64,000 bases of DNA from Verrucomicrobiaceae bacterium. GTDB lineage: Bacteria > Verrucomicrobiota > Verrucomicrobiia > Verrucomicrobiales > Verrucomicrobiaceae. The translations under genes and the position numbers were made by a program. Below the pieces are notes generated by a model. It did no database searches. It saw only the letters and a list, made by a program, of their open reading frames with translations, and was not told where the DNA came from. Location of the stretch: NCBI GenBank assembly GCA_016795465.1, contig JAEUHK010000051.1, positions 62,001 to 126,000 on the forward strand, in the 5' to 3' direction. Numbering within the stretch: position 1 is the first letter of the stretch; the number at the start of each line of letters is the position of its first letter. This document shows positions 16,223-23,410 of the stretch, one piece after another.

Positions 16223-17278
16223 GACCTGTTTGTGCGTGATTTCCGCTGCTTCGCCGAGGCGAAGGTGGAGCTGCATCCGGATGTGACGCTGCTGGTGGGG
16301 CGGAATGCGCAGGGGAAGACGTCGCTCATCGAGGCGGCGTGTGTGCTGATGCGGCTGCAGTCGCCGCGGACGACGAACCGGAGCGAGTTGGTGCGCTTTG
16401 AGGCCTCGACCTGCCTTGTGGAGGCGGTGTGGGGCGGCAAACGGCTGCGCTATGCCCAAAACGCCACCTCGCGACGTCTCGCGCTGGATGGCGTGACGTG
16501 TGGCAAATCGGCCGATTACCTCGCTGCGGCCGGTTTGGTGGTGTGGATGGACCATCGGGACATGAATCTTCTGCGCGGTGGCGCGGAGCATCGGCGTCGG
16601 TTTTTGGATTTCGCGGCCAGTCAGATGTTTCCGGACTACCTGCATGCCCTGCGCGGCTACGAGCGAGCGTTGCGAGGTCGGAACTACGTTTTGAAGCGCG
16701 ATGCCGTGATCGCGTGGAAACAAGCAGATGCCTTTGCGCGGGTGATGGACAGCTTCGCGGCGGTTTTATGGCAAAGACGGGCCGAACTCTGCGAAGCGCT
16801 GAATCCGCAAGTTTCCGCCGCGCATGCGCATCTGAGCGAGGGTTCGGAAAACACGCGAATCGCCTTCACGAGCACCTGGGAGGCCGGAAGCCTTTTTGAG
16901 GCGCTGGCAGGCATGCGCGAGGAGGAGTCCAAATCACGCTCCACCGCCTTCGGGCCGCACCGCGACGACATCGCGATGTTTTTGAATGAGCGCGATGCGA
17001 CGAGTTTCGCCAGCGAGGGCCAGCAGCGGTCGTTTGCGCTTTCGATGAAGCTCGCGCAGGCCCACGTGCTCGAAAAAGCCCGCGGTGAGGCTCCGCTGAT
17101 GCTCATCGACGACGTCTTCGGCGAGCTGGACGCCTTCCGACGCCGGGCGTTGCTCAGTTTGCTGCCGAACGGCACGCAAAAGATCATCACCACGACGAAT
17201 CTCGATTGGGCGGAGAAGGATGCGCTCAGCGGGATCGTGCATCAGGTGGATGGCGGACGGGCTTGCCAGATGGCCTGA
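16214..17278 (+). CDS. recF: DNA replication and repair protein RecF
   Basis: 354-residue SMC-like ATPase that loads RecA at gaps with RecOR. Walker A is GRNAQGKTS, the ABC signature region is ASEGQQRSFALSMKLAQ, and Walker B is PLMLIDDVFGELD. Start ATG 16214 gives MLSDLFVRDFRCF, the normal family beginning; in-frame readings further upstream are repeat-derived. Length is normal. Unlike in many bacteria it is not next to dnaA, dnaN or gyrB. The FKBP gene follows after 47 bases. Confidence 0.95.
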   Translation: MLSDLFVRDFRCFAEAKVELHPDVTLLVGRNAQGKTSLIEAACVLMRLQSPRTTNRSELVRFEASTCLVEAVWGGKRLRYAQNATSRRLALDGVTCGKSADYLAAAGLVVWMDHRDMNLLRGGAEHRRRFLDFAASQMFPDYLHALRGYERALRGRNYVLKRDAVIAWKQADAFARVMDSFAAVLWQRRAELCEALNPQVSAAHAHLSEGSENTRIAFTSTWEAGSLFEALAGMREEESKSRSTAFGPHRDDIAMFLNERDATSFASEGQQRSFALSMKLAQAHVLEKARGEAPLMLIDDVFGELDAFRRRALLSLLPNGTQKIITTTNLDWAEKDALSGIVHQVDGGRACQMA

Positions 17279-17325
17279 AGCCGCTAGTCTCGCGCCCTCT
17301 TAACCAACCCCCAACGCATCCCATC

Positions 17326-17721
17326 ATGTCCGACATCGCACTCGCCAAAGGTGAAAAATTCCTCGAAGACAACGCCAAGAAAGAAGGCGTGAAAGTCACG
17401 GCCTCCGGTCTTCAATACAAAGTGATCACCGAAGGCACCGGCAAGAGCCCGAAGGCCACGGACACCGTGGAAGTGCATTACGAAGGCACGCTGATCGACG
17501 GCAAGGTCTTCGACAGCAGCTACAAGCGCGGCGAAACCATCGAATTCCCCCTGAACCGCGTCATCGCCGGCTGGACGGAAGGCGTGCAGCTCATGAAGGA
17601 AGGCGCAAAGTATCGCTTCTACATCCCGTCCCGCCTCGCCTACGGCCCTCGCGGCGCCGGTCGCGACATCGGCCCGAACGAGGCGCTGATTTTCGACGTG
17701 GAGCTCTTCAAGGTGAAGTAA
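17326..17721 (+). CDS. FKBP-type peptidyl-prolyl cis-trans isomerase
   Basis: 131 residues. A short helical N-terminus (ALAKGEKFLEDNAKKEG) precedes a single FKBP domain with VEVHYEGTLIDGKVFDSS, VIAGWTEGVQLMKEGAKYRF and IPSRLAYGPRG, matching the active-site aromatic residues of FkpA/FklB-type isomerases. No signal peptide is present, so it is likely cytoplasmic, catalysing proline isomerisation during folding. Start ATG 17326 follows a non-conserved open stretch shared with the end of recF. Confidence 0.93.
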   Translation: MSDIALAKGEKFLEDNAKKEGVKVTASGLQYKVITEGTGKSPKATDTVEVHYEGTLIDGKVFDSSYKRGETIEFPLNRVIAGWTEGVQLMKEGAKYRFYIPSRLAYGPRGAGRDIGPNEALIFDVELFKVK

Positions 17722-17749
17722 TGCTCCGTGTGCGGCCGTTCACACGGCC

Positions 17750-19138
17750 ATGCGAGTTCTGTTTCTGCTCTTCCTGCTTTCGGCTGCGTGTTTCGCCACG
17801 CAGCCGAATGTTGTTTTGATCATCAGCGATGACCAGGGCTACCCCGATCTCGGCTGCATCGGCACGAAGCCGCTGATCACGCCGAACCTCGACAAGCTGG
17901 CGGCGGAGGGCGTGCGAGCGACGAGTTTTTATGTGACGTGGCCGGCCTGCACACCTTCGCGTGGCAGCGTGCTCACAGGACGCTATCCGCAGCGCAACGG
18001 GCTCTACGACATGGTGCGCAATGACATGGTGAACTACGGACATAAGTTCACGCCGGAGGAGTATGCGGTATCGCCGGAGATGACGCTGGGGCTTGATGTT
18101 CGCGAGAAAACGATCGGCGACATGCTCAAAAAGGCCGGTTACGCGACCGGCTGCGTAGGCAAGTGGGACATGGGGCAGGCGAAGCGCTATCTGCCGCTGC
18201 AGCGCGGCTTTGATTTCTTCCACGGCCACGGAAACAACGGCATCGATTACTACACGCACGAGCGTTACGGCGTGCCGTCGATGTTCCGTGGCAATGACCG
18301 CACGGAGGAGGACAAGGGGACCTATGTGACGGAGGTGTTCCGTCGCGAGGCGCTGCGCTTCATCGGCGAGCATGCGGGGAGGCGGCCGTTCTTCCTCTAT
18401 CTGCCTTTCAATGCGCCGCACAGTGCCTCGACCTTTGGCGAAGGCACCAAGGAAGGCGAAAAGAAGAAGGGCGAAGGTGTGCAGGCACCGGAAAGGTATG
18501 TCGCCATGTATCGCGGGAAGGTCGCGGATGAGAAATTGGCACGGTATTGCGGTGCGTTGACCTGCATGGATGAGGCCATCGGTGCGGTGATGGAGGCCGT
18601 GGAGAAGGCGGGGCTCACGAAAGACACGATCTTCATCTTCTTCTCCGACAACGGTGGCAGCGGCAATGGCGGCAATGCGCCTCTGAAAGGCAGCAAAAGC
18701 ACCATGTGGGAGGGCGGGCTGCGTGTGCCCTTCATCCTGCGCTGGCCGGGCAAGGTGCCTGCGGGCAAAGTGACCGATGAATTCCTCACCTCGCTGGAGT
18801 TGGTGCCCACGCTGCTGGCTGCCACAGGTGCCAAAGCGCCCGATGGGGTGAAGCTGGATGGTCACGACATGCTACCGGTGCTGCGTGGCGAGGCGAAATC
18901 ACCGCGCCGTGAGATGTTCTGGCAGCGACGGGCCGACAAAGCGGCTCGCTTTGAAAACTGGAAGTGGGTGGAGTCCAGCAAAGGCGGTGGCCTTTACGAT
19001 CTCAGCACGGATTTGGGCGAAAAACACGATTTGAGCCGCGAGAAGCCCGAAATCGCCCGACAGATGCGCGAACGTTTTGAGGCCTGGCGAGCCGAGATGG
19101 AGGCCAGCGAGCCTCGCGGGCCATTTCGGGACTATTGA
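17750..19138 (+). CDS. Secreted formylglycine-dependent sulfatase
   Basis: 462 residues: signal peptide MRVLFLLFLLSAACFA, metal site NVVLIISDDQGYPDLG, formylglycine motif C-T-P-S-R beginning at Cys67 (followed by GSVLTGRYPQRNG), GKWDMGQ, FFSDNGGSGNGG and GLYDLSTDLGEKHDLS near the C-terminus. This layout is typical of polysaccharide-directed sulfatases. It lies 28 bases after the FKBP gene; a GC-rich hairpin (17733-17750) fills that gap. It differs clearly from the sulfatase at 1907, so it is not a recent duplicate. Confidence 0.93.
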   Translation: MRVLFLLFLLSAACFATQPNVVLIISDDQGYPDLGCIGTKPLITPNLDKLAAEGVRATSFYVTWPACTPSRGSVLTGRYPQRNGLYDMVRNDMVNYGHKFTPEEYAVSPEMTLGLDVREKTIGDMLKKAGYATGCVGKWDMGQAKRYLPLQRGFDFFHGHGNNGIDYYTHERYGVPSMFRGNDRTEEDKGTYVTEVFRREALRFIGEHAGRRPFFLYLPFNAPHSASTFGEGTKEGEKKKGEGVQAPERYVAMYRGKVADEKLARYCGALTCMDEAIGAVMEAVEKAGLTKDTIFIFFSDNGGSGNGGNAPLKGSKSTMWEGGLRVPFILRWPGKVPAGKVTDEFLTSLELVPTLLAATGAKAPDGVKLDGHDMLPVLRGEAKSPRREMFWQRRADKAARFENWKWVESSKGGGLYDLSTDLGEKHDLSREKPEIARQMRERFEAWRAEMEASEPRGPFRDY

Positions 19139-19192
19139 GAGAGGTTTTTCCGTCGCTTGCATTCCCCGCATGCCTGCTAGACTCGCGGCCCT

Positions 19193-19227
19193 GATTCACG
19201 CATCACGAATCACTCCTCACTTCCCAT
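19193..19227. repeat. Heptamer-word island directly upstream of carboxynorspermidine dehydrogenase
   Basis: Words GATTCAC, GCATCAC, GAATCAC, then TCCTCAC and TTCCCAT end one base before the ATG at 19229. GATTCAC-GCATCAC is identical to the right arm of the island at 6191-6247. Confidence 0.75.
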
Positions 19228-19228
19228 C

Positions 19229-20437
19229 ATGTCTCATCGAGTTCTCATCATCGGAGCCGGCGGCGTCGGCCGAGTCGTCACCCACAAATGTGCCCAGCTT
19301 CCCGACGTTTTCGGTGAGATCATGCTGGCCAGCCGCACGAAGTCGAAGTGCGATGGCATTGCCGCCGAACTGAAGCGCCCGATCCAGACCGCTGGGGTCG
19401 ATGCGGACAATGTGCCGGAACTGGTGAAGCTGCTGAAGAGCTTCAAACCGGAGGTCGTCATCAATGTGGCGCTGCCTTATCAAGACCTCACCATCATGGA
19501 TGCCTGCCTGGAGGCCGGCGTGCACTACATCGACACCGCGAACTACGAGCCGCGTGACGTGGCGAAGTTCGAATACCACTGGCAGTGGGCTTATCAGGAG
19601 AAGTTCAAAGCGGCGGGCCTCACCGCGCTGCTCGGCTGCGGCTTTGACCCGGGCGTGACCAATGTGTACACGGCCTACGCGTTGAAGCATCACTTCAGCA
19701 AGATCGACACGCTCGATATCCTCGACTGCAACGCGGGCGATCACGGCAAGGCCTTCGCGACCAATTTCAATCCCGAGATCAACCTCCGCGAGGTCACCGC
19801 GAACGGTCGCTACTGGGAAAACGGCGCTTGGGTGGAGACGAAGCCGCTGGAGATCAAGCGCAGCTTCCCCTTCCCGGACGGCATCGGCCCGAAGAACATC
19901 TACTGCCTTTACCACGAGGAGCTGGAGAGCCTCACGAAGCACATCCCGATGCGGCGTGCGCGTTTCTGGATGACCTTTGGCGATGCCTACATCAAGCACA
20001 TGGAAGTGCTGGTGAATGTTGGCATGACCGGCATCCATCCCGTGAAGCACAAAGGGGTCGATATCATCCCCATCGAGTTCCTCAAGACGCTGCTGCCGGA
20101 GCCCGGCACGCTCGGCCCGGACACGAAGGGCAAGACCTGCATCGGCAACTGGATCGAAGGCACCGGCAAGGACGGCCAGCCGAAGCGCTACTACGTTTAC
20201 AACATCTGCGACCACCAAGAGTGCTACAAGGAGACGAATTCACAGGGCGTGAGCTACACCACCGGTGTGCCCGCCATGATCGCGGCGCGTCAGCTCCTCA
20301 CGAATCCATCGGAGTATCGCCAGCCCGGTGTCTGGAACGTCGAGCAACTCAATCCCGATCCCTTCATGGCCGATCTGAACGCCTACGGCCTGCCGTGGGT
20401 GGAGACCTGGCCGACGGAGCCGCTGCCGGGCGAGTGA
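19229..20437 (+). CDS. Carboxynorspermidine (carboxyspermidine) dehydrogenase, saccharopine dehydrogenase family
   Basis: 402 residues. A Rossmann NADP-binding start (VLIIGAGGVGRVVTHKCAQ) is followed by INVALPYQDLTIMDACLEAG, DTANYEP and LLGCGFDPGVTNVY, the signature of the CANSDH/LYS1-like family. It reductively condenses aspartate beta-semialdehyde with diaminopropane or putrescine to give carboxynorspermidine or carboxyspermidine, the alternative route to (nor)spermidine. The decarboxylase partner is not in this window. A strong rho-independent terminator follows 26 bases after the stop. ATG 19229 is preceded by a repeat island rather than a clear ribosome binding site. Confidence 0.92.
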   Translation: MSHRVLIIGAGGVGRVVTHKCAQLPDVFGEIMLASRTKSKCDGIAAELKRPIQTAGVDADNVPELVKLLKSFKPEVVINVALPYQDLTIMDACLEAGVHYIDTANYEPRDVAKFEYHWQWAYQEKFKAAGLTALLGCGFDPGVTNVYTAYALKHHFSKIDTLDILDCNAGDHGKAFATNFNPEINLREVTANGRYWENGAWVETKPLEIKRSFPFPDGIGPKNIYCLYHEELESLTKHIPMRRARFWMTFGDAYIKHMEVLVNVGMTGIHPVKHKGVDIIPIEFLKTLLPEPGTLGPDTKGKTCIGNWIEGTGKDGQPKRYYVYNICDHQECYKETNSQGVSYTTGVPAMIAARQLLTNPSEYRQPGVWNVEQLNPDPFMADLNAYGLPWVETWPTEPLPGE

Positions 20438-20463
20438 GCCGACACGTCATCGACCTCTTCACG

Positions 20464-20494
20464 AGAGCCAAGGCATTGCCTTGGCTCTTTTTTT
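20464..20494 (+). terminator. Rho-independent terminator after the carboxynorspermidine dehydrogenase gene
   Basis: Perfect 11-bp stem AGAGCCAAGGC / GCCTTGGCTCT with a 3-base loop, followed by six T. It lies between converging genes and has a T tract only on the plus strand. Confidence 0.93.
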
Positions 20495-20495
20495 G

Positions 20496-20915
20496 TCATT
20501 CGCCCACGACGCCGACGACAATTTCCCGCGTGTGCGGAGCCCGGCGATGCTCGAAAAGGAAAATGCCCTGCCAGGTGCCGAGAGCGAGACGGCCATTCAT
20601 CACGGGAATGACCTCCGAAGTGCGGGTGAGAGCCATGCGCAGATGGCTGGGCATGTCGTCTGGCCCTTCATAAGTGTGCACGAAGTAGGGCGTGTCCTCC
20701 GGCACGAGGTGGTCAAAGAAGGCATGCAGGTCCGTGCGGGCGGACGGATCGGCGTTTTCAAAGATCACCAGGCTGGCGCTGGTGTGCTGCACCATGATCG
20801 TGGCACTGCCGGTGCGGATGCCGCTGGCACGGATGATCTGCTGGCAGCGCTCGGTGATCTCGTAAGTGCCTTTTCCGCGGGTGGTGATGGAGAAGGACTC
20901 GGCGTGGGCGGGCAT
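20496..20915 (-). CDS. YjbQ/UPF0047 family protein
   Basis: 139 residues from ATG 20915 (MPAHAESFSITTRGKGTY). Family hallmarks are ITERCQQIIRASGIRTGSAT, MVQHTSASLVIFENADP, ARTDLHAFFDHLVPED and the His-rich end ALGTWQGIFLFEHRR. YjbQ proteins have a weak thiamine-phosphate synthase-like activity and an uncertain cellular role. Readings upstream of 20915 run through a heptamer repeat and into the next gene, so they are not part of the protein. Confidence 0.92.
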   Translation of the reverse strand: MPAHAESFSITTRGKGTYEITERCQQIIRASGIRTGSATIMVQHTSASLVIFENADPSARTDLHAFFDHLVPEDTPYFVHTYEGPDDMPSHLRMALTRTSEVIPVMNGRLALGTWQGIFLFEHRRAPHTREIVVGVVGE

Positions 20916-20990
20916 AGGGCGTGGGGCAAGGAGCTTGGAGCATGGGGTATGAGGGCTTGGGCTCCATGCCACAAGCCCCTTGCTCCATGC
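20912..20990. repeat. Eleven-word heptamer island forming a long imperfect hairpin; fills the whole intergenic gap
   Basis: Eleven consecutive 7-base words in perfect register. Left-arm words include GCATAGG, GCAAGGA and GCTTGGA; right-arm words include GCTCCAT, GCCACAA and GCCCCTT. Bases 20919-20947 pair with 20962-20990 at 23 of 29 positions. The island begins in the start codon of the YjbQ gene and ends at the last base of the stop codon of the sugar dehydrogenase gene. Confidence 0.9.
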
Positions 20991-22162
20991 TATTTCGCCA
21001 CCTTGTAGATGCCGCCGTTCCAGTCGAGGACGAGGATGTCGCCGCTGGAGGCGGGGCAGAAAGCGGTGGGCTTGATGAGCACGGTGGGCTTCTTCTTCGG
21101 ATCGGCGGGTGGTGTTTGCGGGCTGGTGAAGAGCAGGTCGTTGCTGAGGACCTTGCCGCTGTCGTCGGTCTTCAAGGCCCACACTTTGCCGAGGACAAAG
21201 TCGCCGTAGATGTAGGCGCCGGTGAGCTCAGGGATGGCGGTGCCGGTGTAAACGTAGCCGCCGGTAATGCTGAGGCCTTCGCCATGGTTGTAGCTGTGGA
21301 TGGGCTCGATGAATTTCGCGTCGGCAGGCGGCGTGTCGGTGTTGAGCATGAAGGGGGCGGGGCCTTCGCGGAACTGCCAGCCGTAGTTGCCACCGTTGGT
21401 GATCCAGTTGATCTCCTCATAGAGATCCTGGCCCACATCGGCGCACCAGAGATGGCCTTTGGCATCAAAGCTGAGGCCCCAGGGGTTGCGAATGCCGGTG
21501 GCATAGATCTGCGGGAGGGCGTTCACGCCATTCGCATACGGATTGTCGGCCGGGATGCCGTAGGCGTTGGCATACTCGCGGCTGTTCACGTCGAGGCGGA
21601 GGATCTTGCCGTAGAGCGTGGCGTTGAGCTGGGACATTTTCAGCTCGCCGTTGCGCTTCGAGTTGTCGCCCATGCCCATGTAGAGGTAGCCATCGGGGCC
21701 GAAGAGAATGTTTCCGCCGTGGTGGTTCCAGTTAATCATCGGGATCTCCAAGATCACCCGCTCGGTCTTCTCGTCGGCCACATCGCCATTGGCCTTCATC
21801 TCGGTGATGATGATGCGCTTCGGCTTCTGCATGGTGTAGCAAAGGTAGAAAAGGCCGTTCTCTTTGAACTTCGGATGGAAGGCGAGGCCGTTGAGACCTT
21901 CTTCAAAGAGGCCGTCCTTCGCCTCCATGCCGCGAGGGCTCAGATCGAGAAAGGTTTTGGCCTCGGCGGCATTTTGATCGGCGGGCAGGAGGAGGATTTT
22001 GCCACGCTGAAGGGCCAGGAACTGGCGCTGCGTGCCGTCATCCGGGATCACGACGGCGATGGGCCGCTCGGTGGGGAGTTTTTCATACACGCGGACGAGC
22101 TTGTGCGTGTCCGCGGCAAAGGCGGCGACAGCGGAGAGGGCGAGGCAGATCAGGGAACGCAT
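20990..22162 (-). CDS. Secreted PQQ-dependent sugar dehydrogenase-like protein (glucose/sorbosone dehydrogenase family)
   Basis: 390 residues with signal peptide MRSLICLALSAVAAFAAD. It has the beta-propeller signatures EEGLNGLAFHPKFKENG, NWNHHGGNILFGPDGYLYMG, YATGIRNPWGLSFDAKGH, WCADVGQDLYEEINW and GGNYGWQFREG, all found in soluble quinoprotein glucose/aldose dehydrogenases and HHIPL-like proteins. It would oxidise a sugar or alcohol in the periplasm; PQQ supply is not visible here. Start ATG 22162 sits at the signal peptide; a longer open frame runs into the octamer island shared with the divergent dehydrogenase gene. Confidence 0.88.
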   Translation of the reverse strand: MRSLICLALSAVAAFAADTHKLVRVYEKLPTERPIAVVIPDDGTQRQFLALQRGKILLLPADQNAAEAKTFLDLSPRGMEAKDGLFEEGLNGLAFHPKFKENGLFYLCYTMQKPKRIIITEMKANGDVADEKTERVILEIPMINWNHHGGNILFGPDGYLYMGMGDNSKRNGELKMSQLNATLYGKILRLDVNSREYANAYGIPADNPYANGVNALPQIYATGIRNPWGLSFDAKGHLWCADVGQDLYEEINWITNGGNYGWQFREGPAPFMLNTDTPPADAKFIEPIHSYNHGEGLSITGGYVYTGTAIPELTGAYIYGDFVLGKVWALKTDDSGKVLSNDLLFTSPQTPPADPKKKPTVLIKPTAFCPASSGDILVLDWNGGIYKVAK

Positions 22163-22222
22163 AGGTGAGAGGTAGAAAGCGTAGCGCGAGGGTGTCTTGC
22201 AGGGGAAGTGGATTTTTCGGGG

Positions 22223-22284
22223 AATGGTGGGATGGAGTGGTGGAGTATTGGAGGGTTGATTCCTGCACTCCATCACTCCCACTC
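22223..22284. repeat. Octamer-word island with dyad symmetry in a divergent promoter region
   Basis: 8-base words in register: GATGGAGT, GGTGGAGT, ATTGGAGG on the left; CTGCACTC and CATCACTC on the right. The right half is the approximate reverse complement of the left, so it can fold back. The left word family is the same as inside cysS at 7383-7414. Confidence 0.8.
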
Positions 22285-22290
22285 AACACC

Positions 22291-23400
22291 ATGCTCGCAC
22301 CTGCCGCTGTTCTCTACGAAGCCAAGAAGCCCCTCCGAATTGAAGACGTGGAGGTCATGCCGCCGCAACGTGGCGAGGTGACGGTGCGGATGAAGGCCGC
22401 GGGCGTGTGCCACAGCGATCTGCATGTGATGAAAGGCGATCTTTCGATGCCGATGCCGATCATTCTCGGGCATGAGGGCAGCGGCATCATCGAGGCCGTG
22501 GGCGAGGGTGTGACGAGCGTGCAGCCGGGTGATCCGGTGATCCTCGTGTGGCGCGGCTCCTGTGGCCGCTGCGAATACTGCGCGAACGGTCGCCCGGCCT
22601 TGTGTGACATGGGCACGCAGATGCGCTTCACCGGCACGATGCCGGATGGCACGACGCGTTTCCGCAATGCCGCGGGAGAGAGCATCCGCCACTACGCGGG
22701 CGTTTCCGCCTTTTCGACGGTCTCGACGATGCCGGAGGCCAGCGTGGTGAAGATCCCATCGGATATCAGCTTTGAAAAAGCGGCGCTCATCGGCTGCGGC
22801 GTGATCACCGGCGTGGGCGCGGTAGTGCATGCGGCGCAGGTGCGACCGGGCAGCACGGTGGCCGTGGTCGGCTGCGGCGGCATCGGGCTGAACATCGTGC
22901 AAGGTGCGAGGCTCGCAGGAGCACGACAAATCATCGCCGTGGACAAATTTCCCCGCAAAGAGGCCGATGCGAGGCTTTTTGGCGCCACCGACTACGTCGA
23001 TGTGAACACGACCGATCCGGTCGAAGGCATCAAAGCGCTCACTGGAGGCAAAGGAGCCGATTTTTGCTTCGAAGCCTACGGCAGCGGCAAAACGACCGAG
23101 CAGGCCTACGATGCCACGAAGAAGGGCGGCATGTGCGTCGTCGTGGGCATCACCAGCGCCGCGGACAAGGCGGCGATCAACATCAACCAGCTCGTGTATG
23201 CCGAGAAGACGCTGCGCGGCAGCATCTACGGCACCACAAGACCTCGCACGGATCTTTTGACGCTCATCGACATGCATCGTGCTGGCCAGTTGAAGCTCGA
23301 CGAGCTCGTCACAGCTCGTTATCCGCTCGCCGGCATCAACGAGGCCTATGACGCGCTGCAACGCGGCGAGGTGGCACGGAGCCTGATCGTGTTTGAGTGA
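22291..23400 (+). CDS. Zinc-dependent alcohol dehydrogenase (MDR family)
   Basis: 369 residues from ATG 22291. The catalytic zinc site is GVCHSDLHVMKGD with GHEGSGIIEAVGEGV; the structural zinc is bound by CGRCEYCANGRPALC (CxxCxxCx7C); the NAD site is VAVVGCGGIGLNIVQGARLAGA. The length of about 370 and two-zinc pattern match class III-like and aryl/benzyl alcohol dehydrogenases. The substrate is unknown. It is divergent from the PQQ sugar dehydrogenase, so both could share a control region occupied by the octamer island. The end overlaps a possible TTG start of the next gene. Confidence 0.92.
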   Translation: MLAPAAVLYEAKKPLRIEDVEVMPPQRGEVTVRMKAAGVCHSDLHVMKGDLSMPMPIILGHEGSGIIEAVGEGVTSVQPGDPVILVWRGSCGRCEYCANGRPALCDMGTQMRFTGTMPDGTTRFRNAAGESIRHYAGVSAFSTVSTMPEASVVKIPSDISFEKAALIGCGVITGVGAVVHAAQVRPGSTVAVVGCGGIGLNIVQGARLAGARQIIAVDKFPRKEADARLFGATDYVDVNTTDPVEGIKALTGGKGADFCFEAYGSGKTTEQAYDATKKGGMCVVVGITSAADKAAININQLVYAEKTLRGSIYGTTRPRTDLLTLIDMHRAGQLKLDELVTARYPLAGINEAYDALQRGEVARSLIVFE

Positions 23401-23410
23401 GCTTTCGAGC

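Noticed and set aside
17733..17750. Hairpin between the FKBP and sulfatase genes as a terminator
   Set aside because: GC-rich stem but no T tract; may be only a pause or mRNA structure, so not listed as a terminator.
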